NCBI GenBank assembly: GCA_002189035.1
Contig: NEEC01000002.1
Location: 6,285,001 to 6,349,000, forward strand
DNA length: 64,000 bases
DNA from: Utricularia gibba
Taxonomy: Eukaryota > Streptophyta > Magnoliopsida > Lamiales > Lentibulariaceae
Direction: 5' to 3'
The position numbers and the translations under genes are program-made. The notes below the pieces were generated by a model. The model searched no databases and was not told the origin of the DNA. It saw nothing but the letters and a program-made list of their open reading frames with translations. Positions 33,888-47,888 of the stretch are shown here, piece after piece (position 1 is the stretch's first letter; each line of letters begins with the position of its first letter).

Positions 33888-36800
33888 ATGCCATTTTCTG
33901 AAACGGTGGAACAGGGCCTTGATCCTTTGGTAAAATTCCTCGAAGAAGATGAGGTCTCACCCTTCCCTTCATGTTTGTATTCTACCTTCTGGGTAGGTTA
34001 TTCATGTTTGATTGAAATATTTGCTGGTTTCATAGGATGAAATGTTGCATTCTGGGGCAGATGTGGACGCATTCACTGCTGAATTGAACAGGGACATTGA
34101 AGGGACTAATTGTGCCCCACCGCAGTCTTCTGAGGTGGATAATGGTAGTAACAATTTTATAAACCAGTACATACATTAGAACTTTCCTATGCTTATGTTT
34201 CATGTTTATATTTTGAGACATAACCATTTAGTCGTAGGAGGCATAACAGATCATTGAGGAAAAATATGAATAAACTGGTATGTTCATGTAACTAATTAGT
34301 TGGCATAAAATTTTCTACTCTATAACTGCAAGCTTTTTTCTTGGTTACCTCCCTTTGGGATTCGCCAATTCAGGCAGGACTGATTTTATTGTCTCCTTAC
34401 ACGCAGCTGAAATAAAACTTCTAGAATGACAAGTGGTTTTCTTGGTTTGATGAATTTTAATCACTCATGCGCATGGATTATTTTTTTAAATGTCAATTAA
34501 TTTAAAGATAATCATGCACTATGCATGTGATCCAACAACTGTAGCTGTCTTATCTCCAGAAAGTGGTTCAACAACTGGTCACGTTCTTCCACATTGGGAA
34601 ACATCCGGTGATGATGAAAATGTTAATTTCCAAAGCCATCGGAGCATTATAGGTAATGAGGAGAAGAGCAATCTCTCTTCTCATGTTGAGCTGCAACAAA
34701 ATGCATCGGAGTCTGATGAAAGGCAACAGGATAGCGCTTCTTTGCCTCCTGACGGATCCATCCATAGAGGGCCTCAACTGCCAGATGAACAGAAAAGCTA
34801 CTTTGTACCCCATTCAGTTGATGGTATTCAAACTGGACAGCACCTTTCACACATTCAGGATCAAGATTCTAAATCCAACATCAAAATAGAGCCGCAGATG
34901 CATATGCTTCAAAATCCTGCATCCGTAGGCACATCAAAGGATCAGCAGTCCTTTTCAACAGAGCAAGCCATCCAGCAAAATACAAGCTTGGGAATCAGTG
35001 AGGAGAAGGTTATACCAACGGTGAGTCGGCATGCTACTGGGATGGGCATGAGTACTCACCCTCCCATGCCAGGTAGCAATCAACAGTCGGGCACCACTTT
35101 GAGACTGAATAAGCAAGTGCCTTTTGGCATGCTGCTTCCTATTATCCAACCCCAGCTTGACAAGGACAGAGCTATGCAGCTTCAAACTCTGTATGTTAAA
35201 CTGAAGGTCGTGTCCGGTAGTTCATAGCTGTACAAGGAATAGTATCTTGGCATATAATTTTCTCTTTCAGAATGACTAACTGATTGTAGTCTGAAGTATT
35301 GTACTGTGCTCACAGAAAAATGAGATTTCGAAGGATGGCTTTGTGCGTAACATGAGAAGTATTGTGGGAGATCAGATGTTAAAGATGGCGGTATACAAAC
35401 TACAGACTCAGGTTGGCGATTCTTACCTTGCTCAATAGTGCCAGTATGAATAAGTGCAGTGAACTGTGGACAACAAATCAGGCTACTAGGGACTCTCAGC
35501 CGACCTCAAGTCAATTTCAGCCTCCAATGCAGCAGGCCCCTCCACGGCAAATGCAGATTCCATCAAGTACACATCGTTTTGAATAACTAGTCTCTTTAGC
35601 TGGAATTCATCATGCTCATTTACTCTTTTCCCTTTTCCCTAGCACCAAACAGCCAACCTGACTCAAGAAATATGCAAGGAGGACAGATGCCGTCTTCCAA
35701 TGCAGCTACTTTTAGTCAAGACAGGAGGCACCCTGCCTTTCCAACACAGGGGATTAACAGGCAGCAACAGGCACACTTCCCTCATACTCTCACTCAATAT
35801 GTTCTTCTGGAAGTGGTTCCTTACGGCCCTTGCCTTCTCTTCGAACTGTATCCTATGATTCTCAGATAAGGCCTACATCTCACCCAAGCATGACTGTCAA
35901 TAGTGTGGGACCTGCATCCCAGGACGTGAATGTGATGAACATGCCTAAATTTGACTGGGCTGTCAGTGATTCTAAGAAACCCCAGGAGGTAAGTCTTACC
36001 CAGACCAAGATCACTATTCTTATTCAGCAGAATCAGAGTCATCGGCCACTGTCCTCAGGACATGGTAAGCAATAACCATCTGATCAATAAAATGAAAATT
36101 TTGACACACAGGCATCTAGAGTGGCAATGTTACCAACAGCCATAAGCTCTATTCCTTCGTCAGTCACAAGCCAGGTGGACAACAACATGCTGGTATTTAT
36201 CATTCTTTAGTTCCAATGTAGTGCTTTACGCCTCTTGTTGTCGTTTCTGTAGTGTGTTACTTTTTCTTTTGTGTGCTCATGTATAAAAGCATCTTATATT
36301 TCTTGCTAACACGGTGATAATTGATCACCTATTATCTTAACTGGATTTGTAATTTTCAGACCAATTCCCGAACGCCAGCCATTAGTTCTTCAATTGGGCC
36401 AGGAAATGTTTCAAAACTCACTCCCAAAAAGCCTGCTGTTGGACAGAAGAAGCCGATGGAAACACCTGTCTCCTCTCCTCCATCAAGGTGAGTTGACACA
36501 AATGGAACAAATCTATAATGCTTCTATTTTAAAATTTATTCTGAAAGAATATGTGAATATTCTATGTTCTTGTTCCGACAGTAAGAAGCAGAAGGTTTCT
36601 GGAGGCTCGATGGACCAAAGCATCGAACACCTAAATGATGTTACTGCAGTTAGTGGAGTTAATCTCAGGGTAAGTCTCCATTAGTCAACCTGTACATCTG
36701 GCTTGACGTATTGGTTCTTACTGGTATTCATGAATAGGAGGAGGAGGAGCAACTGTTTTCTGGGTCCAAAGAAGATGGACGCATTTCAGAGGCATCTAGA

Positions 36801-38189
36801 CGTGTCGTTCAAGAAGAAGAGGAGAGACTGATTCTACAAAAGATTCCACTTCAGAAGAAACTAGTAGAAATATGTCAGGACTTCATCATAGTTTGTAATT
36901 CTGCGTTCAATCAGTCCTTTTTTGGTGCTTCTTGCTGATATGCATTTTCCCCTGCAGTGGCTAAATCTGGTCTGAAAAACTTGGCCGCCGATGTGGAGCG
37001 ATGCCTGTCCTTCGTGAGCGTTTATTACCTTGCCTTTCCTTCGTACAATGCATCATCCCTTTTGTTTTCTGTAGAACCAAGCAGCCATGCATTGAATCTA
37101 CTGCATCTTGTGACTTTTCTTTTTCTTCTTTGTGCTTCAAGTGTGTCGAAGAGAGACTGCGGACACTCATATCTAATGCCGTCAGACTTTCAAAGCAGGT
37201 CAGCTAAATGCACCGGTCTCTCCATTTTCTCTTTTGAAGGACGTCTAGACTGCTCCCATATGAGATATCGCTCATTTTGCAGCGAGTGGATATCGAGAAT
37301 ACAAGACACAAGGTCACGGTCACCTCAGATGTTAGACAACAGATCCAAGCAATCAACCGTAAAGCTCGTGAGGAATTGGAGAAGAAGCAGTCCGAAAGTG
37401 AGAAGTCACAGAAGTCGAATGATGTAATCCTTCAATGCTGATGCACTGTCAAATATTTTCTGCCTATGGATATGGTTGTCTTCAGGTGTTGACATTTTCT
37501 CTTGCACAACACAGCCGGATTCTGCTTCTGGGCTTGATGGAGACAAAGACAAGGAAGAACGCGCAAGAGCAGCAAAGGTTGCTACTACTTCGGTTTTCCA
37601 TTTTCTCTAAGAAAAAAGAAATCTCATGGTTGTATGTATATACCCAGGCAAACAAGGAAGAAGATGACAAAATGCGCGCCACCGCTGCAAATGTTGCCGT
37701 TAGAGCAGCTACGGGAGGAGGTGATATGCTCTCGAGGTGGCAATTGATGATAGAGGCGAAGCAGAAACAGGGCGGATCCGACACAGCAGCGGCATCTGTT
37801 TCTCAAGCTACTAGCAATAAAGATGCACCTCGAAAAGCATCAACGGCCTCAGCTAAAAGCACGGCGGACAATCAAGAATCCGGCAAGTGCGACCACTCGG
37901 CTGCTGTTATCAACACTGGTACGTGCCACTTCTTTCTAGTCACGGAAGCACCCTCCGTATCCATTGTCTTCTTAAACCAATCTTCGTGGGTGAAACTGTC
38001 CATGCAGCTGCATCTATCAGAAAAGTGGGGAGAAACCAAGTTGTCGTTCCTCGGGTGGCTCGAAGCATCACGGTTAAGGATATGATCGCCGTGCTCGAGA
38101 GGGATCCCCAAATGTCCAAATCCATGCTGCTGTATCGTTTGTGTAATAAGGTGAGAGTGGATGAAGCAAACGTTGAACGACACAGTTGA
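33888..38189 (+). CDS. TAF4B: TFIID subunit TAF4b, one apparent frameshift
   Basis: General transcription factor subunit that pairs with TAF12 through a histone fold. Sixteen exons: 33888-33953, 34036-34144, 34560-35206, 35316-35411, 35482-35566, 35643-35988, 36112-36192, 36360-36487, 36582-36669, 36738-36873, 36958-37013, 37143-37199, 37283-37423, 37515-37577, 37648-37918, 38008-38189. About 850 residues once one base is restored near 35795-35803 (exon 6, after HFPHTLTQY). The acidic start includes [18 protein letters not shown] Gln/Ser-rich middle follows. The RST domain spans exons 3-4 ([16 protein letters not shown], then [20 protein letters not shown]). The TAF4 conserved region includes [27 protein letters not shown] and [12 protein letters not shown]. 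The end is [17 protein letters not shown] and LLYRLCNKV. Confidence 0.93.
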
Positions 38190-38569
38190 GGTAAATTTAA
38201 GGGGATTTCCGTTCTTCGTTTGTTGTTGCAACGACGATCGGATGGGGAATTTACCTGCTTTCTGCTCTCCAAGCCTCCGGATTTTGCTATTCTCAGCCTA
38301 AAAGGTGACCGGAGACCCAGCCCGATTCACCGGCACCATCTTCATCAAAAAATCTCATTGCAAATCCGATCAGAAACTACGCAAAGAAATTCGGAAAGCT
38401 TGCGCAGAACCGAATCGAATCTGTGACAAACCAATCCGATGCCGTTTTCAGTGAAGTTACTTCCGATCTCAACATCAACGTGAAACTGCGTATCCCGTTT
38501 TCAGTTTACTGGCTGAAAATGGCGTTGGGTTGAAGAGAAGAAGGATTTTGGTAAAAGAACCTGTAAGGA

Positions 38570-40302
38570 ATGCGAAAGTTTCGCTCCATTTTCAAGGCTC
38601 ATGCTTCTTGGGGAGGGAGCTTCATCAGTCCAAGAGTCATCCCGTTCAACTCACCCAGAAATCCAGCTGGAGGTAGCGTTCATGGATCACTGAAAATTGC
38701 GTCGTTTAGGTCTGCTAGTTTTATTTCGAAAAAGGTTGTTGCCCATCGTTTTGAGGATCAAGACGATTTGCTGAAGACCACCAAGCTGATCTCGTCTTTC
38801 ATCGAGAGGTGCAAGTTAGATGAAGCGCTGGAACTCTTCGACGCTATGCCTGTTAAGGATGTAGTTTTGTGGAACCTCATGATTAAGGGATGTGTCAGTC
38901 TTGGGTATCTGGCAATGGGCTTGAAACTGTTCGACGAAATGCCTGAAAGGAATGTGATTTCGTGGACTACAGTGATTGATGCATTTTTAAAACGGGGGAT
39001 GGTTGAAGAGGCCAAACAATGGTTCAATAACATGCCAGTGAGGGATATTGCAGTGTGGAATGCTATGGTTCATGGCATGTTCACAAACGGGAGAGTTGAG
39101 GAGGCCAGGGAATTGTTCGAATTGATGCCGGAAAGAAATGCCATTTCTTGGACAACGATGATTAGCGGATTTGATCACTACGGGAGGAGCGAGGAAGCAG
39201 TTTCCACGTTCGTGAAGATGCTGGAAGCTGGGGAAGTCCTACTGCGAGTACGTTTGCTTGTGTTATAACAGCTTGTGCTAATACGAGAAGTCTGCATTTT
39301 GGTAGTCAAGTTCACGGACATGCCTTCAAGCTAGCCTATGTTTTCGATCCATATGTTGTAACTTCACTGATCACTTTATATGCAAACTGCAGTCAAATTG
39401 AGAAGTCGGTGAAGGCTTTTAAGGAGAAGCTGCATCTAAATGTGGCAGTATGGACGTCTCTCTTGACAGGATATAGTGTCAATTCTAAGCATCAGGATGC
39501 GTTGAGACTACTCAGGAGCATGTTTAGATCAGGAATATTTCCCAATAACTCATCTTTCACCAGCGCATTGGCTTCAGCTTGTGAAATGGGATATATTCTG
39601 GAAGGGAAAGCAATTCATGGTGCAGCTATAAAGATGGGACTAGAAGGTGATTCTTTCGTAGGCAACTCTTTAGTTGTATTGTACACAAGATGTGGAAGCT
39701 TAAGGGATGGTGTTGTCACATTCAATGAGATAACCAACAAGAACCTTGTTTCATGGAACTCAGTTATAGCAGCCTGTGCACAACATGGCTGTGGAGAGTG
39801 GGCAGTGGCATTCTTCACCAACATGGTCAAAGCTTCCATCCATCCTGATGAAATCACCTACATCGGGCTGCTAAATGCATGTAGTCATTCTGGTAAGCTA
39901 CAGAAGATGCAACATTTCTTTCAAAGTTTACAGCGGTGTGAAGGCATCCAGGTGAAGCAAGAGCACTATGCCTGCGCGGTTAATGTGCTGTGTAGGAACG
40001 GGAAATTGTTGGAAGCAGCCGAAATAATTAGAGATATGCCCATGAAACCGAATGTACCGGTATGGCTTGCTTTGCTCAGTGGTTGCAGAGATAAGTTCAA
40101 TGTTAAGTTAGCGGAGTTTGCAGCCAGGAACATCTTTGACATGGATGGAAATTGCACTGCAGCGTATGTGCTGCTGTCTAACATATACATGAATGCTGGT
40201 AGATGGGCAGATGCCGCAAGAATCAGAGGAACCATGAAGAAGATGTTCTCCATCAGGCAACCCGGACAAAGCTGGATTATACAGAACAACAGTACATATT
40301 GA
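38570..40302 (+). CDS. Pentatricopeptide repeat protein (PLS class, E-type), one apparent frameshift
   Basis: Predicted RNA-binding protein of mitochondria or chloroplasts, of the type used as site-recognition factors in C-to-U editing. Intronless. The first ~60 residues are basic and Ser-rich, like an organelle presequence. About a dozen P, L and S repeats follow, with signatures such as VVLWNLMIKGCVSLGYL, NVISWTTVIDAF and LVSWNSVIAACAQHG. An E-type end follows (VPVWLALLSGCR, AAYVLLSNIYMNAGRWADA). There is no DYW deaminase domain, so an E-type factor would need a partner deaminase. The frame breaks at about 39236-39240, between KMLEAGE and PTASTFACVITACAN. One added base joins the halves into 577 residues. 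Confidence 0.92.
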
Positions 40303-41353
40303 TCGAAAATGAAGAACAGAGGTCGAAAGGATGTCCACTCCAAGAAATGAGAGATCAGCCTAAAGTTTGAAATACAGTGCAGGTTGGATAGCCTAATAGC
40401 ACGGTTACTAATAGGAGGTTGAGGCGTCTAATCCTGCCCAGGAGCTGCTTTAACGAGAAACAGGGTAAGTCAGCATTGTTTCTGGCTTTGCTCATCAATC
40501 TGCCAGTAAGTCACATAAGGATTGTTTCTCTTGTCCAGCCTCAGTAGAAATTGAAGACGCGGGTCGGATTGCGAGCCAATACTTAGTAGTATATAGAAAT
40601 GGAAACAAAAGAAATGCTGTTTCTGCCGAGATGCGAGAACAGCTTGGGCAGTGGAGAACCACCAGAGTTGGTCTGGGTTTGGGGCCACGTTGTTCATCTA
40701 ACTGGGTCAATTCGTCCGTTGAGCTGAGCAAACGGAACGAGCTGGGTCGGGATACAGATGACCGGGATGGGCTATCGTGACGATATGTGTAGCGCCACAT
40801 TGTTGATCTGGCTGGGTCATGTTGGTCATTGGGCTGGCACACATCGTTAGTTCTGCTAGGCCATGTCGCTCGTTGGCCAGGGCCACTCTTTCATCGGGTT
40901 GAGCCAATAGTTTTAGGGTTTAGGGTTCCGAGGATGGGCCACCATGACAGTATGGGCAGGGCCACGTTTAGGTGTGGCTCATGAGAATCAAGGACTCCTG
41001 TGCATCCCACAATCCGATTTCTGGTTGTAAACATGTTCACAGTTATTGCATCCGCTTTTTGAGCTCAGGTCTGTAGTGATTTCATTCTGGAAAATGATTC
41101 TGGTCCTCATGTTAATGTTTTCATAGCACATGCGGTTGCTGTTCTTTCTAGACATTTCTAACCTTTCTTTCTCCCTTCGCAGAAAATATGAAGCAAGCTC
41201 TGCTTAAAAAACATATGTATACGGATGGCTGAGTTCAGCCACTACAACACTTGAAACTGAAGCTGGGGTGAGTTCAGAAAACAAAGCATTAAATGTTTGA
41301 AATCACACAATTTGGAGGCTTTGGGCAGGAAAAAAAAAAAGACGATTCAACCT
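40303..41353. other. Intergenic region with degenerate GC-rich repeats
   Basis: No gene is supported. 40640-40985 holds a diverged repeat and a telomere-like motif (separate entries). An A-rich tract lies at about 41331-41340. Frames of 66-115 codons on the minus strand at 40495-40907 simply follow the repeat. Confidence 0.55.
40640..40985. repeat. Diverged GC-rich tandem repeat with (TTTAGGG)2
   Basis: GATGGGCTATCGTGACGATATG at about 40767 resembles GATGGGCCACCATGACAGTATG at about 40936, roughly 170 bases later. GCCACGTTGTTCATCT at about 40684 recurs as GCCACATTGTTGATCT at about 40793. Together they suggest a decayed repeat of uncertain unit. Two plant telomere units (TTTAGGG) sit at 40912-40927 inside it. 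Confidence 0.45.
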
Positions 41354-42055
41354 TCACGCCTTTGGATTCCCATCTCCCATCTTCTTCACTTCAGCCTGAA
41401 GGAACTTCAGGTAGTGAACAGCTTCATCAAGAGCGTTTGCAGTAGTCATCTGTTCGGCACCAGGAACGATCCCCTTCAGTGTCTTCATCATTTCCTCCAG
41501 TTTCTGGTGCTTCTGATGGCCTCGACGTTCAGAAGAATGTCCACTGCGCAACCTCTTCCTTCTTGATGTTGATCCATGATCGGAGACAGAATCATCAGAA
41601 CTGCACTCATTTGTAGCACCACTCCGAGCTGTGCTCACTACATCATCCTCAGATTCCAAGATGTCTTCATATTCAGTACTCAGAAGAGCATCAATATCAG
41701 CAGAGTCTTCCTTCAGTAAAGATGCTATTTTTTTCTCACAAGTGGTATCCTTTGTGCAGGGAATAAGATTGTTCTGAGAGATACTGAAAACAGGAGCAGG
41801 CCTTGAAACATTGGAGCACAAATCAGGGTGAAACATGAGCCGGTTTCCACTGTTGGTTGTTTCAAATATTATGAACTTTCGTGGACAGGCATCAGAAGGG
41901 TTCAAGTGTGCACTACGAAAGGGCATTGACATTCCAATCCAAGGAGGAGCTACATCCACTACAGATACCAAAGCATGATCCTCTTTCTTGTAAAAACATT
42001 GTTCTCCAACAGGGAGCATTTGCTTCCCAGAGAAGTACAGCGAGTTGCTACTCAT
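41354..42055 (-). CDS. BHLH144: Atypical bHLH protein (bHLH144/SACL3-type)
   Basis: Member of the SAC51 family, whose translation is controlled by thermospermine through conserved uORFs and which opposes xylem differentiation. The main frame is 233 residues from the ATG at 42055. It has a conserved N-terminal block (PSDACPRKFIIFETT, LMFHPDLC). The acidic middle includes LLKEDSADIDALLSTE and EDDVVSTARS. The C-terminal helix-loop-helix runs from HQKHQKLEEMMKTLKGIVP through TTANALDEAVHYLKFLQAEV. The region before helix 1 lacks the usual DNA-contact Glu-Arg pattern, as in the family, so it probably works by dimerisation. The minus-strand frame continues open upstream of 42055, but no in-frame ATG supports a longer protein and the uORF sits there. 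Confidence 0.93.
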   Translation of the reverse strand: MSSNSLYFSGKQMLPVGEQCFYKKEDHALVSVVDVAPPWIGMSMPFRSAHLNPSDACPRKFIIFETTNSGNRLMFHPDLCSNVSRPAPVFSISQNNLIPCTKDTTCEKKIASLLKEDSADIDALLSTEYEDILESEDDVVSTARSGATNECSSDDSVSDHGSTSRRKRLRSGHSSERRGHQKHQKLEEMMKTLKGIVPGAEQMTTANALDEAVHYLKFLQAEVKKMGDGNPKA

Positions 42056-42249
42056 TAATCCGATTTGAAGGTGTAAAATAACAAAGAGATGTCTGAAACG
42101 GTGAACTTCCAAAGCAGGAAGAAGCTGGAGCTTTAGGAGAATGAAAATGAAGGGGATTACGGTTCGGTTCAATATGATGTGTACTAGCCACAAAAGCAGG
42201 AATCTTTGACACAAAAATCCCACTTTCCAAGAAGAAATTGTGAAGAGCA

Positions 42250-42481
42250 CTACGTGACAGGCTTAAGCAGCTGACGAAAATACTCAACCTGGAGGGAAAA
42301 CAAAACACCTGAGATCTAACTTGACATATCATACTTTCAATCAACACAGATTGATATGATAAACAAGATAGACATAAATAAGGTACTGTGGCATTCAAGA
42401 AGTATAAGAGCAATAAGGGATGGAAGAACATGCCTGGAGAACTTGCATCAATTGACAAAAAGCAATGCCTGCAGCACACAT
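42250..42481 (-). promoter_or_regulatory. Conserved-peptide uORF of the bHLH144 gene
   Basis: Ahead of the main start is a spliced small frame. It runs 42481-42443 (starts MCAAG, ends FCQLMQ), then a GT-AG intron, then 42288-42250 encoding VEYFRQLLKPVT and a stop. The total is 25 codons, ending 194 bases before the main ATG. The ending matches the conserved uORF peptide of SAC51-family genes (typically ...CQAEYFRQLLKPVT), known to repress main-frame translation unless thermospermine relieves it. The second piece is secure; the choice of first exon and start is inferred. Confidence 0.8.
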
Positions 42482-43617
42482 GTTAATGTTTCCGACTCCC
42501 GTTTGATTTTTTTGCTTTCCAACAACCAAATTTAGCATCCTCACCACCACCCGGAACAACAAGATTGAGAATTAGCCAAGCTAGCTAACAAAATGTGAAA
42601 TCTGAAAACACAGAGCGAGGCACTATAATGATCCTGTTTCCAAAAAGAAAGGATCAAAATGGAGGAGAACTCACCAAATGACATTTGGGTTTAAAGAATT
42701 AGCAGAAAAAAGTAGACAACCAAAGGCTGGCGCAGTCCAGAATAGTCCCACGGCATGCTGATAAGTTTTTTAATCCCAATCCCTCTGCACAAAGAAGAAA
42801 CAACTAAGCCCAGCAGATGCATTCCTTCCACAGACCCTTTTCGAAACCAAGTACACATTTTTTTCACTCCGGATCCAATCCAGTGTGATCAAAAATACAA
42901 AATTATAAGGAAGAAGACTAGAGTAAAAAGCAGACCACATTCGAGGTTTGAGCATGCGCGACTCAAAACCCAGATGCAAAACGTCCTCCACCTTGTGGAA
43001 TGGAATGAATTTGGAGGGCATAGTAATTATGGAAGCGGAACCCCAAAAGAATAGGTACCTGGGCCTGGGAGACTCACTCGGTCAGCTCAAAGTACGACGA
43101 ATGGCGTGCGTGAAATTGGAGTCCGTGACCGTGGGCGTGGGATAGCACGCGTGCAGTGAAAAAGTTGCAGGTTTGACAAATTGCAAATCCCCCAAATCCT
43201 GATTCCACCCTTGACTTCCCGGCCTTCTTCACCAACCAGATTATACTTCCCATCCTCCTCGTGAATATTTTTTTTCCAAACCCTAATAACTGTCAATAAA
43301 TATTAGTCAACCGAAAAAAACAATTTAAAAATGGCGTAATTACAGCTGGCACCAGCTGGATATTACTAAAATATTTAAATACGATTAAAAAAATAAGGGA
43401 AAGGATCCAATGCGGGCACGCGTTGGATTGAGAAGTGAGAATGATTCCATGCACGCGGTCGCATGATTCGGACATCACGCCCCCGGGCTCCTCTCCCTTG
43501 TCTTAGAGTAAAAACCTTTGCTCAACTTGGGTTGATTCGAACCCTAGACTTTAGATACATTATTCGAGCTTCTAGAAATATCAAATTGTTGAAAAAATAA
43601 TTATTTTTTTTCGGGTC

Positions 43618-43930
43618 GTGTTTGATAGTATAATATAATTAATAATATATTCGAATTATTTCTATTTAGATAAATATGAATTATATAGTTAAGACTTAAA
43701 GTTTTTTTTTGATAAAATAATATTATGTTTGATATATAAATTTAAAATAAATACTTTATATATTGGGTTGTTTAGCAAAACTTATCTAGAAGTTGAGTTT
43801 TGAAATATTGAATTCGAAGTATTTTACATTAATTTTGTAAAACAATCATATATTGTTAAAGTAGTTTACCAAACATTCATGGTTATAAATACACATATAT
43901 TTAAATAATTGAATCATTCTATCAAACATC
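43618..43930. mobile_element. MITE-like element with TGTTTGATAG termini
   Basis: GTGTTTGATAGTATAAT at 43618 is mirrored by ATTCTATCAAACATC ending at about 43930. The interior is AT-rich and non-coding. The size of about 310 bases fits a miniature inverted-repeat element. No clear target-site duplication is seen, so the call is tentative. Confidence 0.35.
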
Positions 43931-44199
43931 TCCTAATTAAATTATTTTAAATCGATAGAGATTAAACTAAATTTGAATCGTTTTAGTTTATAAAATGAAT
44001 TATGATCAAACAATAATTCAACTATGATTTAATTACTATTTGATATTTTTCTAACAACTATATGTATAAATGATTCATGATTTTTTTTTTTCGATTTAAA
44101 ACAGCGATATTGAGACACAATCTCCAAAATAAACATCTTCTAATTGATGTAACAATGTAGATAAAGAAAATAGACAAAATGGATTAGTAACCTTAGGTG

Positions 44200-44339
44200 G
44201 TGTTTGATAGCTATATTGATATAAATTTATTCATAATATTAGAATAGATTTAAAAAAATGTAATATATGGAAGAAATGTATGTTTATAAAATAAAAAAAT
44301 ATATATATCTTGATAAATTTATACTAATTATCAAACACA
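44200..44339. mobile_element. Short MITE-like element with GTGTTTGATA termini
   Basis: GTGTTTGATAGCTATATTGATATAAATTTA opens the segment. About 100 bases later TAAATTTATACTAATTATCAAACAC closes it as an imperfect inverted repeat. It shares terminal bases with the element at 43618, suggesting one family. Confidence 0.4.
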
Positions 44340-44909
44340 TATTATGTATCTTGATACCCGGTATACTTATGTTTATACCAACTACCAAAGTATCTTAGAT
44401 AAAAGTTTGGTTATGAGAGTTGGGTGCCAAGGGTAGATACTCTTTGGAGCTGGGATGGGCCGGGCTTTAGGATTTTGAGAGGCCCAAATAGTATTGGGCT
44501 TCGTAATATGGGCCAGGGCCTCATTGTGAAAGGCTCAGACGAAAATTGAGTACTCCGTGCTCATCTTCACCTGACTGTAAATCAGTTGTGGGGAAATGGA
44601 CTAAAAGCTTCTCGCTCCGACAGGTAGGCAGGCTAGTCTCTACGTCACTCATGAGATTCATCGTTTGTTTCTTTGTATCGATATGTCAGTCATCAATCTT
44701 CAGACAATTTAGTGGTTTTAGCTCATTGATGAAGTTTCGTGTAATCTCAGATTTGGGTAGGAAGGAGCCTGGTGGGTGATCGATGATGGAGGAACCGTGT
44801 TGTTAGGCATTACTCTCACAGTCGTGCGGGAGATTGTGTGTGCATCGGTCTTGCATGCGCCATAGAAGGAGGGTATTGAAGGTTTCGTTGATTGGCCATC
44901 GCATCGCTG

Positions 44910-47467
<2,558 letters not shown>

Positions 47468-47888
47468 TTACCACATGCTGTACTCTCAGACATTTCAGAT
47501 TATTTGTTTTGCTTTTGCAATTGGTTTGGTCTTTGCCATTTTATTCATGATCTCCTATTCCTTGTGTTTCCGGATGCTGAACCAGTTACTCTGAATGTAC
47601 AAGCATCAATTTCAGATTCTTGTGGTGTTTCCATGTTGTAGAAATGCTCATTTCTCTCTTTTCTTGTGCACTACAGCACCAGAAAAATGCTGCCAAAGTA
47701 AAGTAATTGAAATCAAATCAAGCTTCTATATTTCAGCAGTGTGATGTCTCAGATTCACAACATTGCTTCATATTAAAGTAAGAAACACAAACACGTCAAG
47801 TTTTCTCTACCTTTTGTAGTATCTACCCCACGCTGCTAGTTCACCATAACCAACAAGTGCTTAAGAGACGAAGCAAAAGCCTCCGGCT

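Larger units (their letters stand above)
42482..44909. other. Divergent promoter region, AT-rich core
   Basis: 42482-43300 probably includes the bHLH144 leader and promoter. 43300-44400 is AT-rich with two MITE-like segments. 44400-44909 is the leader of the katanin-like gene. No further gene is supported. Confidence 0.6.
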
